Source: Microbacterium foliorum
GTDB lineage: Bacteria > Actinomycetota > Actinomycetes > Actinomycetales > Microbacteriaceae
Length of the DNA: 64,000 bases
Assembly (NCBI RefSeq): GCF_003367705.1
Contig: NZ_CP031425.1
Span: 1,054,001 to 1,118,000 of the forward strand
Direction: 5' to 3'
How positions within the stretch are numbered: position 1 is the stretch's first letter; each line of letters opens with the position of its first letter. The notes beneath the pieces were generated by a model, which searched no databases, was not told the DNA's origin, and saw nothing but the letters and a program-made list of their open reading frames with translations. Position numbers and translations under genes: made by a program. This document shows positions 16,016 to 26,657 of the stretch, in pieces.

Positions 16016-16558
16016 TCAGCTCCCGCACTCCATCGACTGATCGGTGAGGATCCATTCGGTGCCGGGGCGCGTCATCACCACGGTGCCGCAGTCGCCGGAG
16101 GCGAGATACGTCACGGAGAGCGTGGCATCGGTCGCGGTCTCGGACTGCACGGCGATGTCGACCTCGGCGCTCTGGTCGAGTGAACGGTAGAGCCCGGCGG
16201 TGGCGGTGATCATCTGTTCGCAGTTCGAGACGCCGGTCATCCCGTGGGCCTCGAGCTCGGCGATCATGCGAGTCACGAGATCGGGGGTGAGGCGCGCGCA
16301 CGCGATATCGACGTCGGGGAGGCGGGACGCCTCCAGCCACTCGCGGAATCCGTCGGACGCGCTCTGGGATTCCTCCGCCGGCGGCTCGGCGGTCTGCGTG
16401 GCGGCCGGCTCAGAGGCGGGGGGAGGCGTCGACCTGGCGGTCCCCGTGGGATCCGCGGGATCGGCACCCGCCGCGCACGACGTCAAGGCAAAGGTCAGGG
16501 TCATCAGGAAGATCGCGGCTGCGGTCGCCGTCTTCCTCGTGCTGTTCCACCCGGTCAC
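16016..16558 (-). CDS. Predicted lipoprotein
   Basis: This 180-residue secreted lipoprotein has a basic n-region (MTGWNSTRKT), a hydrophobic core and the lipobox LTSC at about residues 25-28. A Pro/Thr/Glu-rich linker follows, then a small globular domain with three further Cys (IACARL, NCEQM, SGDCGTV), possibly disulphide bonded. Signal peptidase II would cleave before the Cys and anchor the protein to the outer face of the membrane. No known domain is recognised. It is transcribed towards the VOC gene. Confidence 0.8.
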   Translation of the reverse strand: MTGWNSTRKTATAAAIFLMTLTFALTSCAAGADPADPTGTARSTPPPASEPAATQTAEPPAEESQSASDGFREWLEASRLPDVDIACARLTPDLVTRMIAELEAHGMTGVSNCEQMITATAGLYRSLDQSAEVDIAVQSETATDATLSVTYLASGDCGTVVMTRPGTEWILTDQSMECGS

Positions 16559-16627
16559 CCGTCGATTCTGGCAGATCGACGACCTCGATGTCCCACCCAG
16601 CGCCCCGTCCGCGGCCGCGCAGGGGAG

Positions 16628-17062
16628 TCAGCTCGCGGCGAGGCTGAGCAGGAGCTCCGTCGCGCCGTCGGGGAACAGCGGCCGTCTGCCGTCGCGCACC
16701 TCCGCGATCGGCACCCATCGCACCGGGCTGCCCTCATCGAGCACGTGCAGTTCGGCGTCGAGGGGAACCTCGTCGAGCTCGATCGAGCGCACTGCGTAGA
16801 TATGCGCGATCTCGTGACCCGGGACGCCCTCGTACGTGAAGATGTTGTCGCGCACGCCGAGCAGTTCCACGGCCTGCAGGGTGATGTCGAGTTCCTCGCG
16901 GAACTCACGGTGCAGCGCCTCCTCGGCCCGCTCGCCGAATTCGATCCCGCCGCCGATCGCACGGAGGAAGTCGAGTCCGCGGGACCGGTCCGTGCCGGAC
17001 AACGCGAGGACATGGCCCTGCTTCACGGGCAGACCGACGGCGATGTTGCGGATGGCGGGCAT
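16628..17062 (-). CDS. Nudix hydrolase
   Basis: This 144-residue pyrophosphatase has a complete Nudix box at residues about 39-61: GGGIEFGERAEEALHREFREELDI, fitting G-x5-E-x7-R-E-U-x-E-E-x-G/D-U. The substrate class, a nucleotide or an NDP-sugar, cannot be told from sequence. The start is the ATG at 17062 (MPAIRNIAVGLPVKQG). It follows the TPP enzyme gene on the same strand by about 40 bp and may be co-transcribed with it. Confidence 0.9.
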   Translation of the reverse strand: MPAIRNIAVGLPVKQGHVLALSGTDRSRGLDFLRAIGGGIEFGERAEEALHREFREELDITLQAVELLGVRDNIFTYEGVPGHEIAHIYAVRSIELDEVPLDAELHVLDEGSPVRWVPIAEVRDGRRPLFPDGATELLLSLAAS

Positions 17063-17103
17063 CCCGGAAGACTAGCGCAGCAGGAGGTGCGGACCGTCGG
17101 CGA

Positions 17104-18765
17104 TCACGAGTTCACGCGGATGATCTCCTGCTGGTACGGCGCGACCACGTCGCCGGAGATCCGCAGATCCAGAAGCAGGAATCGTCGCGTCGCGGCATCC
17201 TCCTGCGCCCAGGCGCCGAGCCGGTCGAGATCTGCGAGGGTCTTCACGACGACACCCTCCGCGCCGACGGCGGCGCCGAACGCCGCGAAGTCGACCTCGG
17301 GGATCCGCATCGGTCCTTCGGCCAGACCCTTGAGGCCGTAGAGGTTGACCTCGGCGCCGTACGCCGCGTCGTTCCAGATCACGGCGATGCCGCGTCCGCC
17401 GGCCGCGCGGACCGCGGATTCGAGGTCGGCGATGGCCATCAGCCCGCCTCCGTCGCCCGAGGTCAGCACGATCGTCGAATCCCTGCGGGCGAGGGCGGCG
17501 CCGACCACGCTCGGCCACCCCTGCCCGATCGACTGGAAGGCGGTGCCGACCATCATCATCCGGTCGGGAGCCCCCACCGGCCAGTACATGTTCGCCCAGC
17601 CGATGAAGTGTCCGCCGTCCGAGACGACGACGCGGTCGCGGGGTAGGAGATCGGCGATGCGGCGTGCGGCCGATCGGGGATCGAGGCGACCGTCGGCGGC
17701 GAGGTCGTCGCCCTTCTCATACGTCCGTGCGGCGGCGACGTCGACGGTCTCGCGCCACGGCAGCCCGGGCGCAGCGGTGGAGGACGCGGAGCCGACCCTG
17801 GCGACGAGCGCCTCGGCGGCGACGCGAGCGTCCGCCCGGACGAAGCCGCCGATGTGCGCATGCGTCGCCGCCGGCGCGATGTCGATCTGGAAGACGCGGG
17901 TGCCGGGGGCGAAGAGCTCGCCGAAACGCATCGTGAACTGGTTCAGGGAAGCGCCGAAGACCACGGCGACGTCGGCGGTGCGGACCAGCTCCATCGCCCC
18001 ATCCGCCCCGAATCCACCCGTCACACCGAGATCGAACCGCTCGTCGGGGAACACGCCGCGGCCGAGCGCGGATGACGCGGTGAGCGCGCCGGTGAGGGCG
18101 GCGAGCGCGCCGAGGGCGTCGCCCGCGCCGGCCAGCCAGGCGCCGCGTCCGGCGAGAAGGAACGGACGCTCCGCCTGCGACAGCGCGGCGGCGATCTCGT
18201 CGAGCATCCCCTCGGCGAACTCGCCCTTCGGGGCGAGCGGTGCGAGCAGGCGCGGCGCGGGGACCTCGGGCACAGGGCCGGCCTCTGACGTGGCGACGTC
18301 GTAGGGGATCGCCAGCACGACCGGCAGCCGATAGGTCAGCGCATGCTCGATCGCGATGACGGTGGTGGCCGCGGCATCCGCATGACCGACGGTATAGGTG
18401 CGGGCGCCGACGGCCGAGGCGAGCGCGATCTGATCGACGTCCCAGGGGCGCGGTCCCGAGGTCGGCTCGTCTCCGACGACGAGCACGAGCGGCACGCGGG
18501 CCTGCACGGCCTCCGCGAGTGCGGTCAGGGTGTTCGTGAACCCGGCGCCGTACGTCGACGTGCCTGCGGCGATGCGACCGGACGCGCGGAAGTGGGCGTC
18601 GGCGGCGACGACAGCACCCTGCTCGTGTCGTACCGCGGTGAAGACGGCGTCCGTCTGCCTCTCGATCGCGTCGAGGAAGTAGGCGTTGCCGTTGCCCATG
18701 ACGCCGAAGACGGCGTCGATGTGCTGGGCGAGGGTGAGGGCGACGTGCGCGGAGACACTGGGCAT
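17104..18765 (-). CDS. Thiamine-diphosphate-dependent enzyme, acetolactate-synthase-like
   Basis: This 553-residue enzyme has the three-domain layout of the acetolactate synthase / benzoylformate decarboxylase superfamily. The N-terminal pyrimidine domain has the activating Glu in VRHEQGAVVAADAHFRASG. The middle domain spans about residues 190-330. The C-terminal domain has the ThDP motif GDGGGLMAIADLESAVRAAGGRGIAVIWNDAAYGAE (GDG...N). The reaction, a 2-oxo acid decarboxylation or carboligation, is not determined. It is probably not the biosynthetic acetolactate synthase, since no regulatory subunit gene follows. The start is the ATG at 18765 with GAAAGG 7 bp upstream; two upstream ATGs lack ribosome sites. 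Confidence 0.85.
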   Translation of the reverse strand: MPSVSAHVALTLAQHIDAVFGVMGNGNAYFLDAIERQTDAVFTAVRHEQGAVVAADAHFRASGRIAAGTSTYGAGFTNTLTALAEAVQARVPLVLVVGDEPTSGPRPWDVDQIALASAVGARTYTVGHADAAATTVIAIEHALTYRLPVVLAIPYDVATSEAGPVPEVPAPRLLAPLAPKGEFAEGMLDEIAAALSQAERPFLLAGRGAWLAGAGDALGALAALTGALTASSALGRGVFPDERFDLGVTGGFGADGAMELVRTADVAVVFGASLNQFTMRFGELFAPGTRVFQIDIAPAATHAHIGGFVRADARVAAEALVARVGSASSTAAPGLPWRETVDVAAARTYEKGDDLAADGRLDPRSAARRIADLLPRDRVVVSDGGHFIGWANMYWPVGAPDRMMMVGTAFQSIGQGWPSVVGAALARRDSTIVLTSGDGGGLMAIADLESAVRAAGGRGIAVIWNDAAYGAEVNLYGLKGLAEGPMRIPEVDFAAFGAAVGAEGVVVKTLADLDRLGAWAQEDAATRRFLLLDLRISGDVVAPYQQEIIRVNS

Positions 18766-18820
18766 GGGTGGGCCTTTCGAGACAGGGACGGAGGTCGTGC
18801 GCATTCCGTATGTGTCTCGC

Positions 18821-18863
18821 CTCCGCATCATCGCGGAGTGCTTCGTGCCTCTTTTTCAGGCAC
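18821..18863. promoter_or_regulatory. Two inverted repeats in the divergent region upstream of the ATP-grasp operon
   Basis: CTCCGC-N6-GCGGAG (18821-18838) and GTGCCT-N7-AGGCAC (18845-18863, with a T-rich centre) lie side by side in the 212-bp region between the TPP enzyme and the ATP-grasp gene. Either could bind a regulator or form a leader hairpin. No riboswitch consensus, including the TPP riboswitch, was recognised. Confidence 0.35.
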
Positions 18864-18977
18864 CGGCGGCACAGAGCGCCGGACGGATAGATCCTACCGC
18901 GCGGCCCGCCGCCGGTCGTCGCGGCGCCGTCTCCTGCGCGTAACACCGCCGAAACGGCGACAGGGAAACATGCGGTC

Positions 18978-20665
<1,688 letters not shown>

Positions 20666-20672
<7 letters not shown>

Positions 20673-21592
20673 GCCGCATCGCCGAGGCGCTGTTCTGGAT
20701 CGGTCGTTACGTGGAGCGCGCCGACGGGACCGCGCGCATTCTCGACGTGCATCTGCAGCTGCTCCTCGAGGATCCGTGGGTCGAGGAGGACACCGCGTGT
20801 CGAGCGCTCCTCTCCGTGATGGGCACGACCGCGGATCCCCAGGCGGTGCTCAGTCGCGATGACGTGGTGCGGCTGCTGGCCCTCGACCGCGAGCACTCCG
20901 CGTCGATCGCCCATTCGATCGCCTCCGCGCGTGAGAACGCGCGGCGTGCGAGGGAGATCATCTCGACCGACCTGTGGGAGACCCTCAACGAGTCGAATGC
21001 GCGGATGCCGCGCCGGATCGCCTCTGACAAGACGCACCCGTTCTTCCGGTGGGTGCGAGATCGATCGGCGCTCGCCTTCGGGGTCGTGGATTCGTCGATG
21101 AGCCGCGACGAGGCATGGCATTTCTTCGTGCTCGGCCGCTCGATCGAGCGGGCGGACATGACAGCGCGTCTGCTCGCCACGCGGTCGCTGACCGAGGCCG
21201 GGGGGCCGAGCTGGACGACGCTGCTGCGCAGCTGCGGGGCGTACGAGGCGCACCTGCGCAGCCACCGCGCGGTACCGACCGGGGCATCGGCGGTGGAGTT
21301 CCTGCTCGTCGATCGGCTGTTCCCGCGGTCGGTGCTCTCCAGCATCCTGCAAGCGGAGGACTGTCTGCGCGGCATCGACCCGTCCGGAGCCTTCGGCACC
21401 CCCGACCGCGCGCACCGCGTGCTCGGGCGCCTGCGATCGGAGCTGGAGTACCGGCCGATCGGCGACACCGTGCACCGGCTGTCGGAGAGCATGGAGGAGG
21501 TCCAGGTGGGCATGTCCGTGGCGAGTGACGCGATCAGGGAGCGGTATTTCCCCTCGATCGCGATGCCGGTGTGGATCGGAGAGGCGCTGTGA
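20666..21592 (+). CDS. Alpha-E domain protein (DUF403)
   Basis: This 308-residue all-helical protein opens with the family signature MLSRIAEALFWIGRYVERADGTARILDVHLQLLLEDP. It then has DREHSASIAHSIASARENARRAREIISTDLWETLNE, and FFVLGRSIERADMTARLL, a second R-x-x-E-R-A-D repeat. Alpha-E proteins are conserved beside circularly permuted ATP-grasp and transglutaminase genes, and their role is unproven. The ATG at 20666 lies inside the end of the ATP-grasp gene (7-bp overlap). The stop overlaps the transglutaminase start as GTGA. The operon is therefore strictly coupled. Confidence 0.93.
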
Positions 21593-22434
21593 GCCGACTG
21601 AGGATCGTGCACCGTACCGGATTCCGCTACGGACAGCCGGCGACGGCGTCGTACAACGAGGCGAGGATGCTGCCGCACTCGCGCGACGGGCAGTTCGTGC
21701 TGCAGGCCACGCTCGACATCTCACCCACCGCCACCCAGCATTCGTACACCGACTACTGGGACACCCGGGTCTCGACGTTCGAGGTGCTGACCCCGCACCA
21801 GATGCTCTCGGTCACGGCGACGAGCGTGGTCGATGTGCGTCCGGCCCTGCCTGTCGCTCCCGGCATCGACTGGGAAGAACTCGCGCTGCGGATCCCGCAG
21901 TCCCTGGGTCTCGCGGAGTGCGTGATGCAGACGCCGGCGACCGCTCCCGATGACGAGATGCACGAGCTGGCGCTGCGCATCGAAGCCGAGGGCGGCGGGG
22001 TCGATGAGACCGCCCTCGAGATCTGCCGCACGGTCGGCGAGGCGATGGAGTACCGCAGCGGAGTCACGGGAGTGAGCTCGACCGCACGCGATGCGTGGCC
22101 TGCGCGGTCGGGCGTCTGCCAGGACATCGCCCACGTCGCTCTCGGAGTGCTGCGTGCTGCCGGCATCCCCGCGCGTTACGTGTCGGGATACCTGCACCCC
22201 GACCCGACCGCGGCGATAGGCGAGCCGGTCACAGGGGAGTCCCACGCGTGGGTGGAGTGGTACTCGGGCGAGTGGCGCGGGTACGACCCGACGAATCTGG
22301 TCGAGGTCGGAGAATCGCACGTCTACGTCGGTCATGGCCGCGATTACGCCGATGTCGCTCCGCTGCGCGGCGTGTACGCGGGATCCAGCGGATCCGAGCT
22401 GTTCGTGTCGGTCGAGGTCACCAGGCTCGGGTGA
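21589..22434 (+). CDS. Transglutaminase-like cysteine peptidase family protein
   Basis: This 281-residue protein begins with the N-terminal beta domain characteristic of bacterial transglutaminase-like proteins (SRLRIVHRTGFRYGQPATASYNEARMLP). The papain-like core has catalytic Cys in ARSGVCQDIAHVALGVLRAAGIPARYVSGYLHP, His in ESHAWVEWYSGEWRGYDPTN and the Asp in the same segment. The start is the GTG at 21589, overlapping the alpha-E stop by 4 bp. With the ATP-grasp and alpha-E proteins it forms a predicted peptide-modifying system. It may cleave or cross-link an isopeptide or gamma-glutamyl product of the ligase. Confidence 0.92.
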   Translation: MSRLRIVHRTGFRYGQPATASYNEARMLPHSRDGQFVLQATLDISPTATQHSYTDYWDTRVSTFEVLTPHQMLSVTATSVVDVRPALPVAPGIDWEELALRIPQSLGLAECVMQTPATAPDDEMHELALRIEAEGGGVDETALEICRTVGEAMEYRSGVTGVSSTARDAWPARSGVCQDIAHVALGVLRAAGIPARYVSGYLHPDPTAAIGEPVTGESHAWVEWYSGEWRGYDPTNLVEVGESHVYVGHGRDYADVAPLRGVYAGSSGSELFVSVEVTRLG

Positions 22435-22469
22435 ACGCGAGCGCCCGGCCGGTGGGGAAGAATGAGACG

Positions 22470-22979
22470 ATGACGGATGCTTCGATCGAGCGCGAGACGC
22501 TCACCTGGGACGGCTTCGGAACCGCGACGCGAGACCTCGCGCGACGCATCCTCGACAGCGGCTTCGCGCCCGAGGTGGTCGTCGCGATCGCGCGCGGCGG
22601 GCTGCTCCCCGCCGGGGCGATCGCGTACGGCCTCGGTGCGAAGAACTGCGGCGCGATCAACGTCGAGTTCTACACCGGCATCGGCACCGTGCTCGATGCC
22701 CCCGAGGTGCTGCCGCCCGAACTCGACATGGCGTATCTCGACGGCCGACGCGTGCTGCTCGTCGACGATGTCGCCGACTCGGGGCGCACACTCGCCCTGG
22801 CCGTGCAGCTGCTGACCGACAAGGGCGCCGATGTCCGCTCGGTGACGATCTACACGAAGCCGTCGACGATCATCCAGCCCGATTACGCCTGGAAGGACAC
22901 CGACCTGTGGATCGACTTCCCGTGGTCGTTCCAGGGCACGGTGCGTGAAGAAGACCTCGGACTCACCCCTTCCGCCTGA
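22470..22979 (+). CDS. Phosphoribosyltransferase
   Basis: This 169-residue type I PRTase has the PRPP-binding motif RRVLLVDDVADSGRTLALAVQLL (two Asp followed by S-G-R-T) at about residues 91-112, preceded by VVVAIARGGLLPAGAIAYGLGAKN. It resembles hypoxanthine/xanthine-type enzymes of purine salvage. The hood is too short to define the base. It starts at the ATG at 22470, 35 bp after the transglutaminase stop. Its stop codon lies within the first unit of an 18-bp tandem repeat. Confidence 0.85.
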   Translation: MTDASIERETLTWDGFGTATRDLARRILDSGFAPEVVVAIARGGLLPAGAIAYGLGAKNCGAINVEFYTGIGTVLDAPEVLPPELDMAYLDGRRVLLVDDVADSGRTLALAVQLLTDKGADVRSVTIYTKPSTIIQPDYAWKDTDLWIDFPWSFQGTVREEDLGLTPSA

Positions 22980-23041
22980 CGTCCCCCTTCCGCCTGACGT
23001 CCCCCTTTCGCCTGACGTCCCCGTTTCGCCTGACGCACCCG
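22970..23041. repeat. Four tandem 18-bp units overlapping the end of the phosphoribosyltransferase gene
   Basis: Units TTyCGCCTGACGTCCCCs start at 22970, 22988, 23006 and 23024; the first two are identical. The first unit contains the codons Ser-Ala-stop of the PRTase gene, so the array looks like a repeated copy of the gene's own 3' end. No coding or hairpin role is evident. Confidence 0.85.
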
Positions 23042-23080
23042 GTTCGACGGCTCTGCCCGTCAGCGGCATCCGCGGACGTC

Positions 23081-24604
23081 TCAGCCGCGCATCAATGCGC
23101 GCAGCGTCTGGATCGTGTCTGACTCTGCCGGGGTCTTGTCGGGTCGATAGCCCTTGACCCGGGCGAAGCGCAGCGCGATGCCGCCGGGGTAGCGCGGCGA
23201 GCGCTGTACGCCGTCGATCGCGATCTCGACCACGAACTCCGGTCGCAGGAACACCGTGCTCTGGGTCCGTCTCGTCTCGAGCGGCGGGAACTGCTCGGTC
23301 TGCCAGCGCAGCAGCTCGTCGGTCAGCCCCTTGAACGTCTTGCCCACCATCACGAACTCGCCGGGTTCTCCGAACTCTCCCGTCGGGTCGAGGGCGCCCA
23401 GATGCAGATTCGACAGCCACCCGCTCCGGCGGCCCGAACCCCATTCGGCCGCCAGCACGACGAGGTCGTAGGTCAGTACCGGTTTGACCTTGACCCAGGA
23501 TCTACCACGACGCCCCGCGGCGTACGGTGCATCGAGCCCTTTGACCACCACGCCCTCATGCCCGGCGGTCAGAGCCTCGCGGGAGAGCTGCTCTGCGGCG
23601 TCGGGATCGTCGGTGACGATGCCGGGCATGCGCCACTCGCCGACGACCCGTTCGAGTTCGTGCAGCCGCGTCGACAGCGGCTCGTCGAGGAGGTCGCGTC
23701 CGTCGACGTGCAGGATGTCGAAGAACCACGGTCGCAGCACGAGCTCGCGCGCGACGTCGGCCCCGAACCGCGACATGGTCTCCTGGAACGGCCGCGGGCC
23801 TCCGTCTTCGTCGAGCGACAGGGTCTCCCCGTCGAGGATCAGGTCGTGAGCGGGCAGAGCCCGCACGATCTCGACGATCTCGGGCACGCGGTGGGTGATG
23901 TCGGCGAGGCTGCGGGTATAGACGCCGACCTCGTCGCCGTGCCGGTGCACCTGGATGCGGGCGCCGTCGAGCTTGTACTCGACCGATGCCCTGCCGGTGA
24001 CCTCCAGCGCCGCCGTCGGCGTCGCGGCGGTCGAGGCGAGCATCGGCAGCACCGGGCGGCCGACCTCGAGGCCCACCGCATCGAGCTCGGCGGCCGTGCC
24101 GCTGAGCGCGAGCCGTGCGGTGACGCCGAGGTCGCCCGACAGCATCGCGGCGCGACGCACGGATGCGGCGGGTCGCTCCGAGGCCTTGGCGATCGCGTCG
24201 AGCAGCACTCCGCCGAGCGCGCCGGTGCGCAGCTCGCCCCGCATCGACCGACTCAGGAAATCCCATTCGGGGGCCGTCGCTCGTGCGGCGAGAGCTGTCA
24301 GTGCGGCGCTTCGGGCCGCGGTCGACCCTGAACCGGACGTGTGGGCCAGAGTGTCGAGAGCGTCGTCGACGTCGGTGATCGTCAGCGTCGCGTCCGCGGC
24401 GTTCGTGACGTCGAGAGCGGACATGCCCCGCCACCCGACGCCCAGACGCCCCTGACGGGGTGCGGCGAGCAGGAGTCCGGTGAGTGCCGGCAGTTCGTCG
24501 GCGTCGGCATGGGCGAGCAGCTGCGACAGTGCGTCGATCTTCGCGAGTCGTGACGACGTCGCGGCGACGGCTTCGGCGGTGGAGACGAGCTCCGAGAGCA
24601 TCAT
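23081..24604 (-). CDS. ATP-dependent DNA ligase (LigB/LigI-like)
   Basis: This 507-residue nick-sealing ligase has an N-terminal helical DNA-binding domain (residues 1-200) and an adenylation domain with the nucleophilic Lys in SVEYKLDGARIQVHR (about residue 212) and motif III/IIIa (LDGETLSLDEDG, WFFDILHVDGRDLL). Motif IV is EGVVVKGLDAPYAAGRRG, motif V is WVKVKP, and an OB domain ends with RFARVKGYRPDKTPAESDTIQTLRALM. The length matches mycobacterial LigB. It is accessory to the essential NAD-dependent LigA and probably acts in repair. The start is the ATG at 24604 or the adjacent one at 24601. Confidence 0.93.
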   Translation of the reverse strand: MMLSELVSTAEAVAATSSRLAKIDALSQLLAHADADELPALTGLLLAAPRQGRLGVGWRGMSALDVTNAADATLTITDVDDALDTLAHTSGSGSTAARSAALTALAARATAPEWDFLSRSMRGELRTGALGGVLLDAIAKASERPAASVRRAAMLSGDLGVTARLALSGTAAELDAVGLEVGRPVLPMLASTAATPTAALEVTGRASVEYKLDGARIQVHRHGDEVGVYTRSLADITHRVPEIVEIVRALPAHDLILDGETLSLDEDGGPRPFQETMSRFGADVARELVLRPWFFDILHVDGRDLLDEPLSTRLHELERVVGEWRMPGIVTDDPDAAEQLSREALTAGHEGVVVKGLDAPYAAGRRGRSWVKVKPVLTYDLVVLAAEWGSGRRSGWLSNLHLGALDPTGEFGEPGEFVMVGKTFKGLTDELLRWQTEQFPPLETRRTQSTVFLRPEFVVEIAIDGVQRSPRYPGGIALRFARVKGYRPDKTPAESDTIQTLRALMRG

Positions 24605-24694
24605 GGATGCAGTCTCGCACCGGCATCCGACATCACCGACGCCCTTGCCGTCGCGGGCACCCAGGCGCTAGGCGGCCGAGGTCCCGCCCGCGTC

Positions 24695-25465
24695 TCAGCG
24701 GCCCTTGAACACCGGGATGCGCTTCTCCTGGAACGCGGCGAACCCCTCGCGGTAGTCTTCCGTGTCGCAGAGCGCAGCCTGCGCCGTGTTCTCGGCATCG
24801 ATCGAATCCCACAGCGCCAGGCGCTCGTCGCGGATCCGCGCGACGAGCCGCTTGCTGGCGAGGAACGCGGCCGTGGCACCGCGCGCAGCCGTCGTCGCGG
24901 CGAGGGCGGTGGTGTCGACGACCTCGTCGTCGGGCACGACCCGCGAGAAGAGTCCGGCCGTCACCGCCTCCGCGCCGCTCATCAGCCGCCCGGTGTAGAT
25001 GAGGTCGAGGGTCCGGTGCGCGCCGAGTCGCTCGACGAAGAGCGCGTGCCCTCCCGAGTCCAGCGTGGCGCCCAGGGCGGCGAAGGGCGACCCGATCTTC
25101 GCCGACTCCGCGACGTAGACGACGTCGGTGGCGATCAGCAGCCCGAGCCCGACGCCGAGGCAGGCGCCGTGCGCGACAGCGAAGGTCGGCGCGGGAAAGC
25201 GCGACATCTTCTGCAGCAGGGGCGTGACGAGCCCTCCGAGGTAGCCGATCACGTCGTCGTCGCGCGGGTCGACCTGAGAGATGTCCCGGCCGGCGCAGAA
25301 CGCCCTGCCTTCGCCGCGCAGGACCAGAGCGCGCACGCCCGCGGCCTCCGCCTCGTCGTACGCATGCCCGAGGTCGCGGATCGCCTGCTCGTCGAGCGCG
25401 TTCAGCTTCGCGGGAGCGTTCAGCACGACGGTGGCCGTGTCGTCCGCGATGGTGAGATCGATCAT
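24695..25465 (-). CDS. paaG: 1,2-epoxyphenylacetyl-CoA isomerase (crotonase family)
   Basis: This 256-residue crotonase has the oxyanion-hole segments RAFCAGRDIS and AHGACLGVGLGLLIATDVVYVAESAKIG. The two catalytic Glu of true hydratases are absent. Instead an Asp lies in LGATLDSGG, the position of the catalytic Asp of E. coli PaaG, and the C-terminus TEDYREGFAAFQEKRIPVFKG resembles PaaG. It would convert ring-1,2-epoxyphenylacetyl-CoA to the oxepin. It lies 10 bp downstream of paaE as the last gene of the paaABCDE operon. The assignment by active-site residues is inference. Confidence 0.82.
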   Translation of the reverse strand: MIDLTIADDTATVVLNAPAKLNALDEQAIRDLGHAYDEAEAAGVRALVLRGEGRAFCAGRDISQVDPRDDDVIGYLGGLVTPLLQKMSRFPAPTFAVAHGACLGVGLGLLIATDVVYVAESAKIGSPFAALGATLDSGGHALFVERLGAHRTLDLIYTGRLMSGAEAVTAGLFSRVVPDDEVVDTTALAATTAARGATAAFLASKRLVARIRDERLALWDSIDAENTAQAALCDTEDYREGFAAFQEKRIPVFKGR

Positions 25466-25475
25466 CGGATGCTCC

Positions 25476-26657
25476 TCATACGTCGTAGTCGACGACGATG
25501 CGGTCGCTCGTCGGGTGCGACTGGCAGGTCAGCACGTAGCCGCGTTCGATCTCGTCCGGCTCGAGCGCGTAGTTCTCGGTCATCGTCACACTGCCCTCGA
25601 CGACCCGCGCGCGGCACGTGCCGCAGACGCCTCCGGCGCAGGCGAACGGCGCGTCGGGGCGCACGCGCAGTGCCGCGTTGAGCACGGACTCGTGAGCGTC
25701 GACCGGGCTCTGCACGGTCGACGAGACGCCGTCGAGGGTCACCTCGATGCGAATCGTCCTCTCGCCGGCGCGCACCTCGACCGGTCGCGCCGCACGCACC
25801 GGCTCATCGCCCGTCGTGAAGAGCTCGAAACGGATGTGCTCGCGCGGCACGCCCACATCGGCGAACACCTCGCGGCACAGGTCGACGAGCGAGAGCGGGC
25901 CGCAGAGGAACCATTCGTCGACATCGGTCGGGTCGATCAGCACGCGCAGTATCGTGCGCAGCTTCTCCTCGTCGATGCGTCCGGACAGCACCGGCGCGGT
26001 GCGCTGCTCGCGCGAGAGCACGTGGTGCAGGGTCAGCCGTGTCGGGTAGCGGTCCTTCAGGTCGGCCAGGTCTTCGAGGAACATCACGTCGAGCGTCGAG
26101 CGATTCGTGTACAGCAGCGTGAAGCGCGATGTCTCCGAGCGGGTCAGCACGGTGTGCGCGAGCGCCATCAGCGGCGTGATGCCCGAGCCTGCGGCGATGC
26201 CGACGACATGGCGCTGATCGAGGTCGTCGAGGCCGGAGGTGAAGGTGCCCTGCGGGCTCATCACGTCGATCTCGAACCCCGGATGCAATCCCGTCTGCGC
26301 CCAGGTGGAGAACAGCCCGCCCTCGTCGCGCTTCACCGCGACGCTGAGGCGCGTCGGCACGCCCGCGGCGATCTGCTCCGCCGTGCGGTGCTCGGGCGCG
26401 CGGCACAGCGAATAGGACCTGCGCACCTCGGCGCCCTCGAGGGTGGTGCGCAGCGCCACGTACTGGCCGGGCAGGTGATCGTATTCGTCGGCCAGCTCGG
26501 CTGGGACGGTGAAGGTGACCTCGACCGCGTCGTCGGTGAGCGGGCGCACCTCCTCGACGGACAGCGTGTGGAAACGGGCCCGCTTCCTCGTCGTCGTTGC
26601 GGCGCGAGGCGGGACGGATGCGGGTGCCACCGCACCGGACGGAGCGAACAGCGACAT
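25476..26657 (-). CDS. paaE: Phenylacetyl-CoA epoxidase reductase subunit
   Basis: This 393-residue NADPH oxidoreductase passes electrons to the diiron epoxidase. It has an N-terminal ferredoxin-reductase FAD domain (YVALRT, RRSYSLC at about residues 70-95), an NAD(P) domain (VVGIAAGSGITPLMALAHT, FLCGPLSLVDL), and a C-terminal plant-type 2Fe-2S ferredoxin domain with CAGGVCGTCRA and a distal Cys in YVLTCQSHP. The order FNR-ferredoxin is that of PaaE. Its ATG overlaps the paaD stop by one base. The N-terminal 30 residues are a low-complexity extension compared with E. coli PaaE. Confidence 0.94.
   Translation of the reverse strand: MSLFAPSGAVAPASVPPRAATTTRKRARFHTLSVEEVRPLTDDAVEVTFTVPAELADEYDHLPGQYVALRTTLEGAEVRRSYSLCRAPEHRTAEQIAAGVPTRLSVAVKRDEGGLFSTWAQTGLHPGFEIDVMSPQGTFTSGLDDLDQRHVVGIAAGSGITPLMALAHTVLTRSETSRFTLLYTNRSTLDVMFLEDLADLKDRYPTRLTLHHVLSREQRTAPVLSGRIDEEKLRTILRVLIDPTDVDEWFLCGPLSLVDLCREVFADVGVPREHIRFELFTTGDEPVRAARPVEVRAGERTIRIEVTLDGVSSTVQSPVDAHESVLNAALRVRPDAPFACAGGVCGTCRARVVEGSVTMTENYALEPDEIERGYVLTCQSHPTSDRIVVDYDV

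Noticed and set aside
18766..18977. TPP riboswitch upstream of the thiamine-dependent enzyme
   Set aside because: No thi-box consensus was found, only two short inverted repeats; the enzyme uses the cofactor and does not make it.
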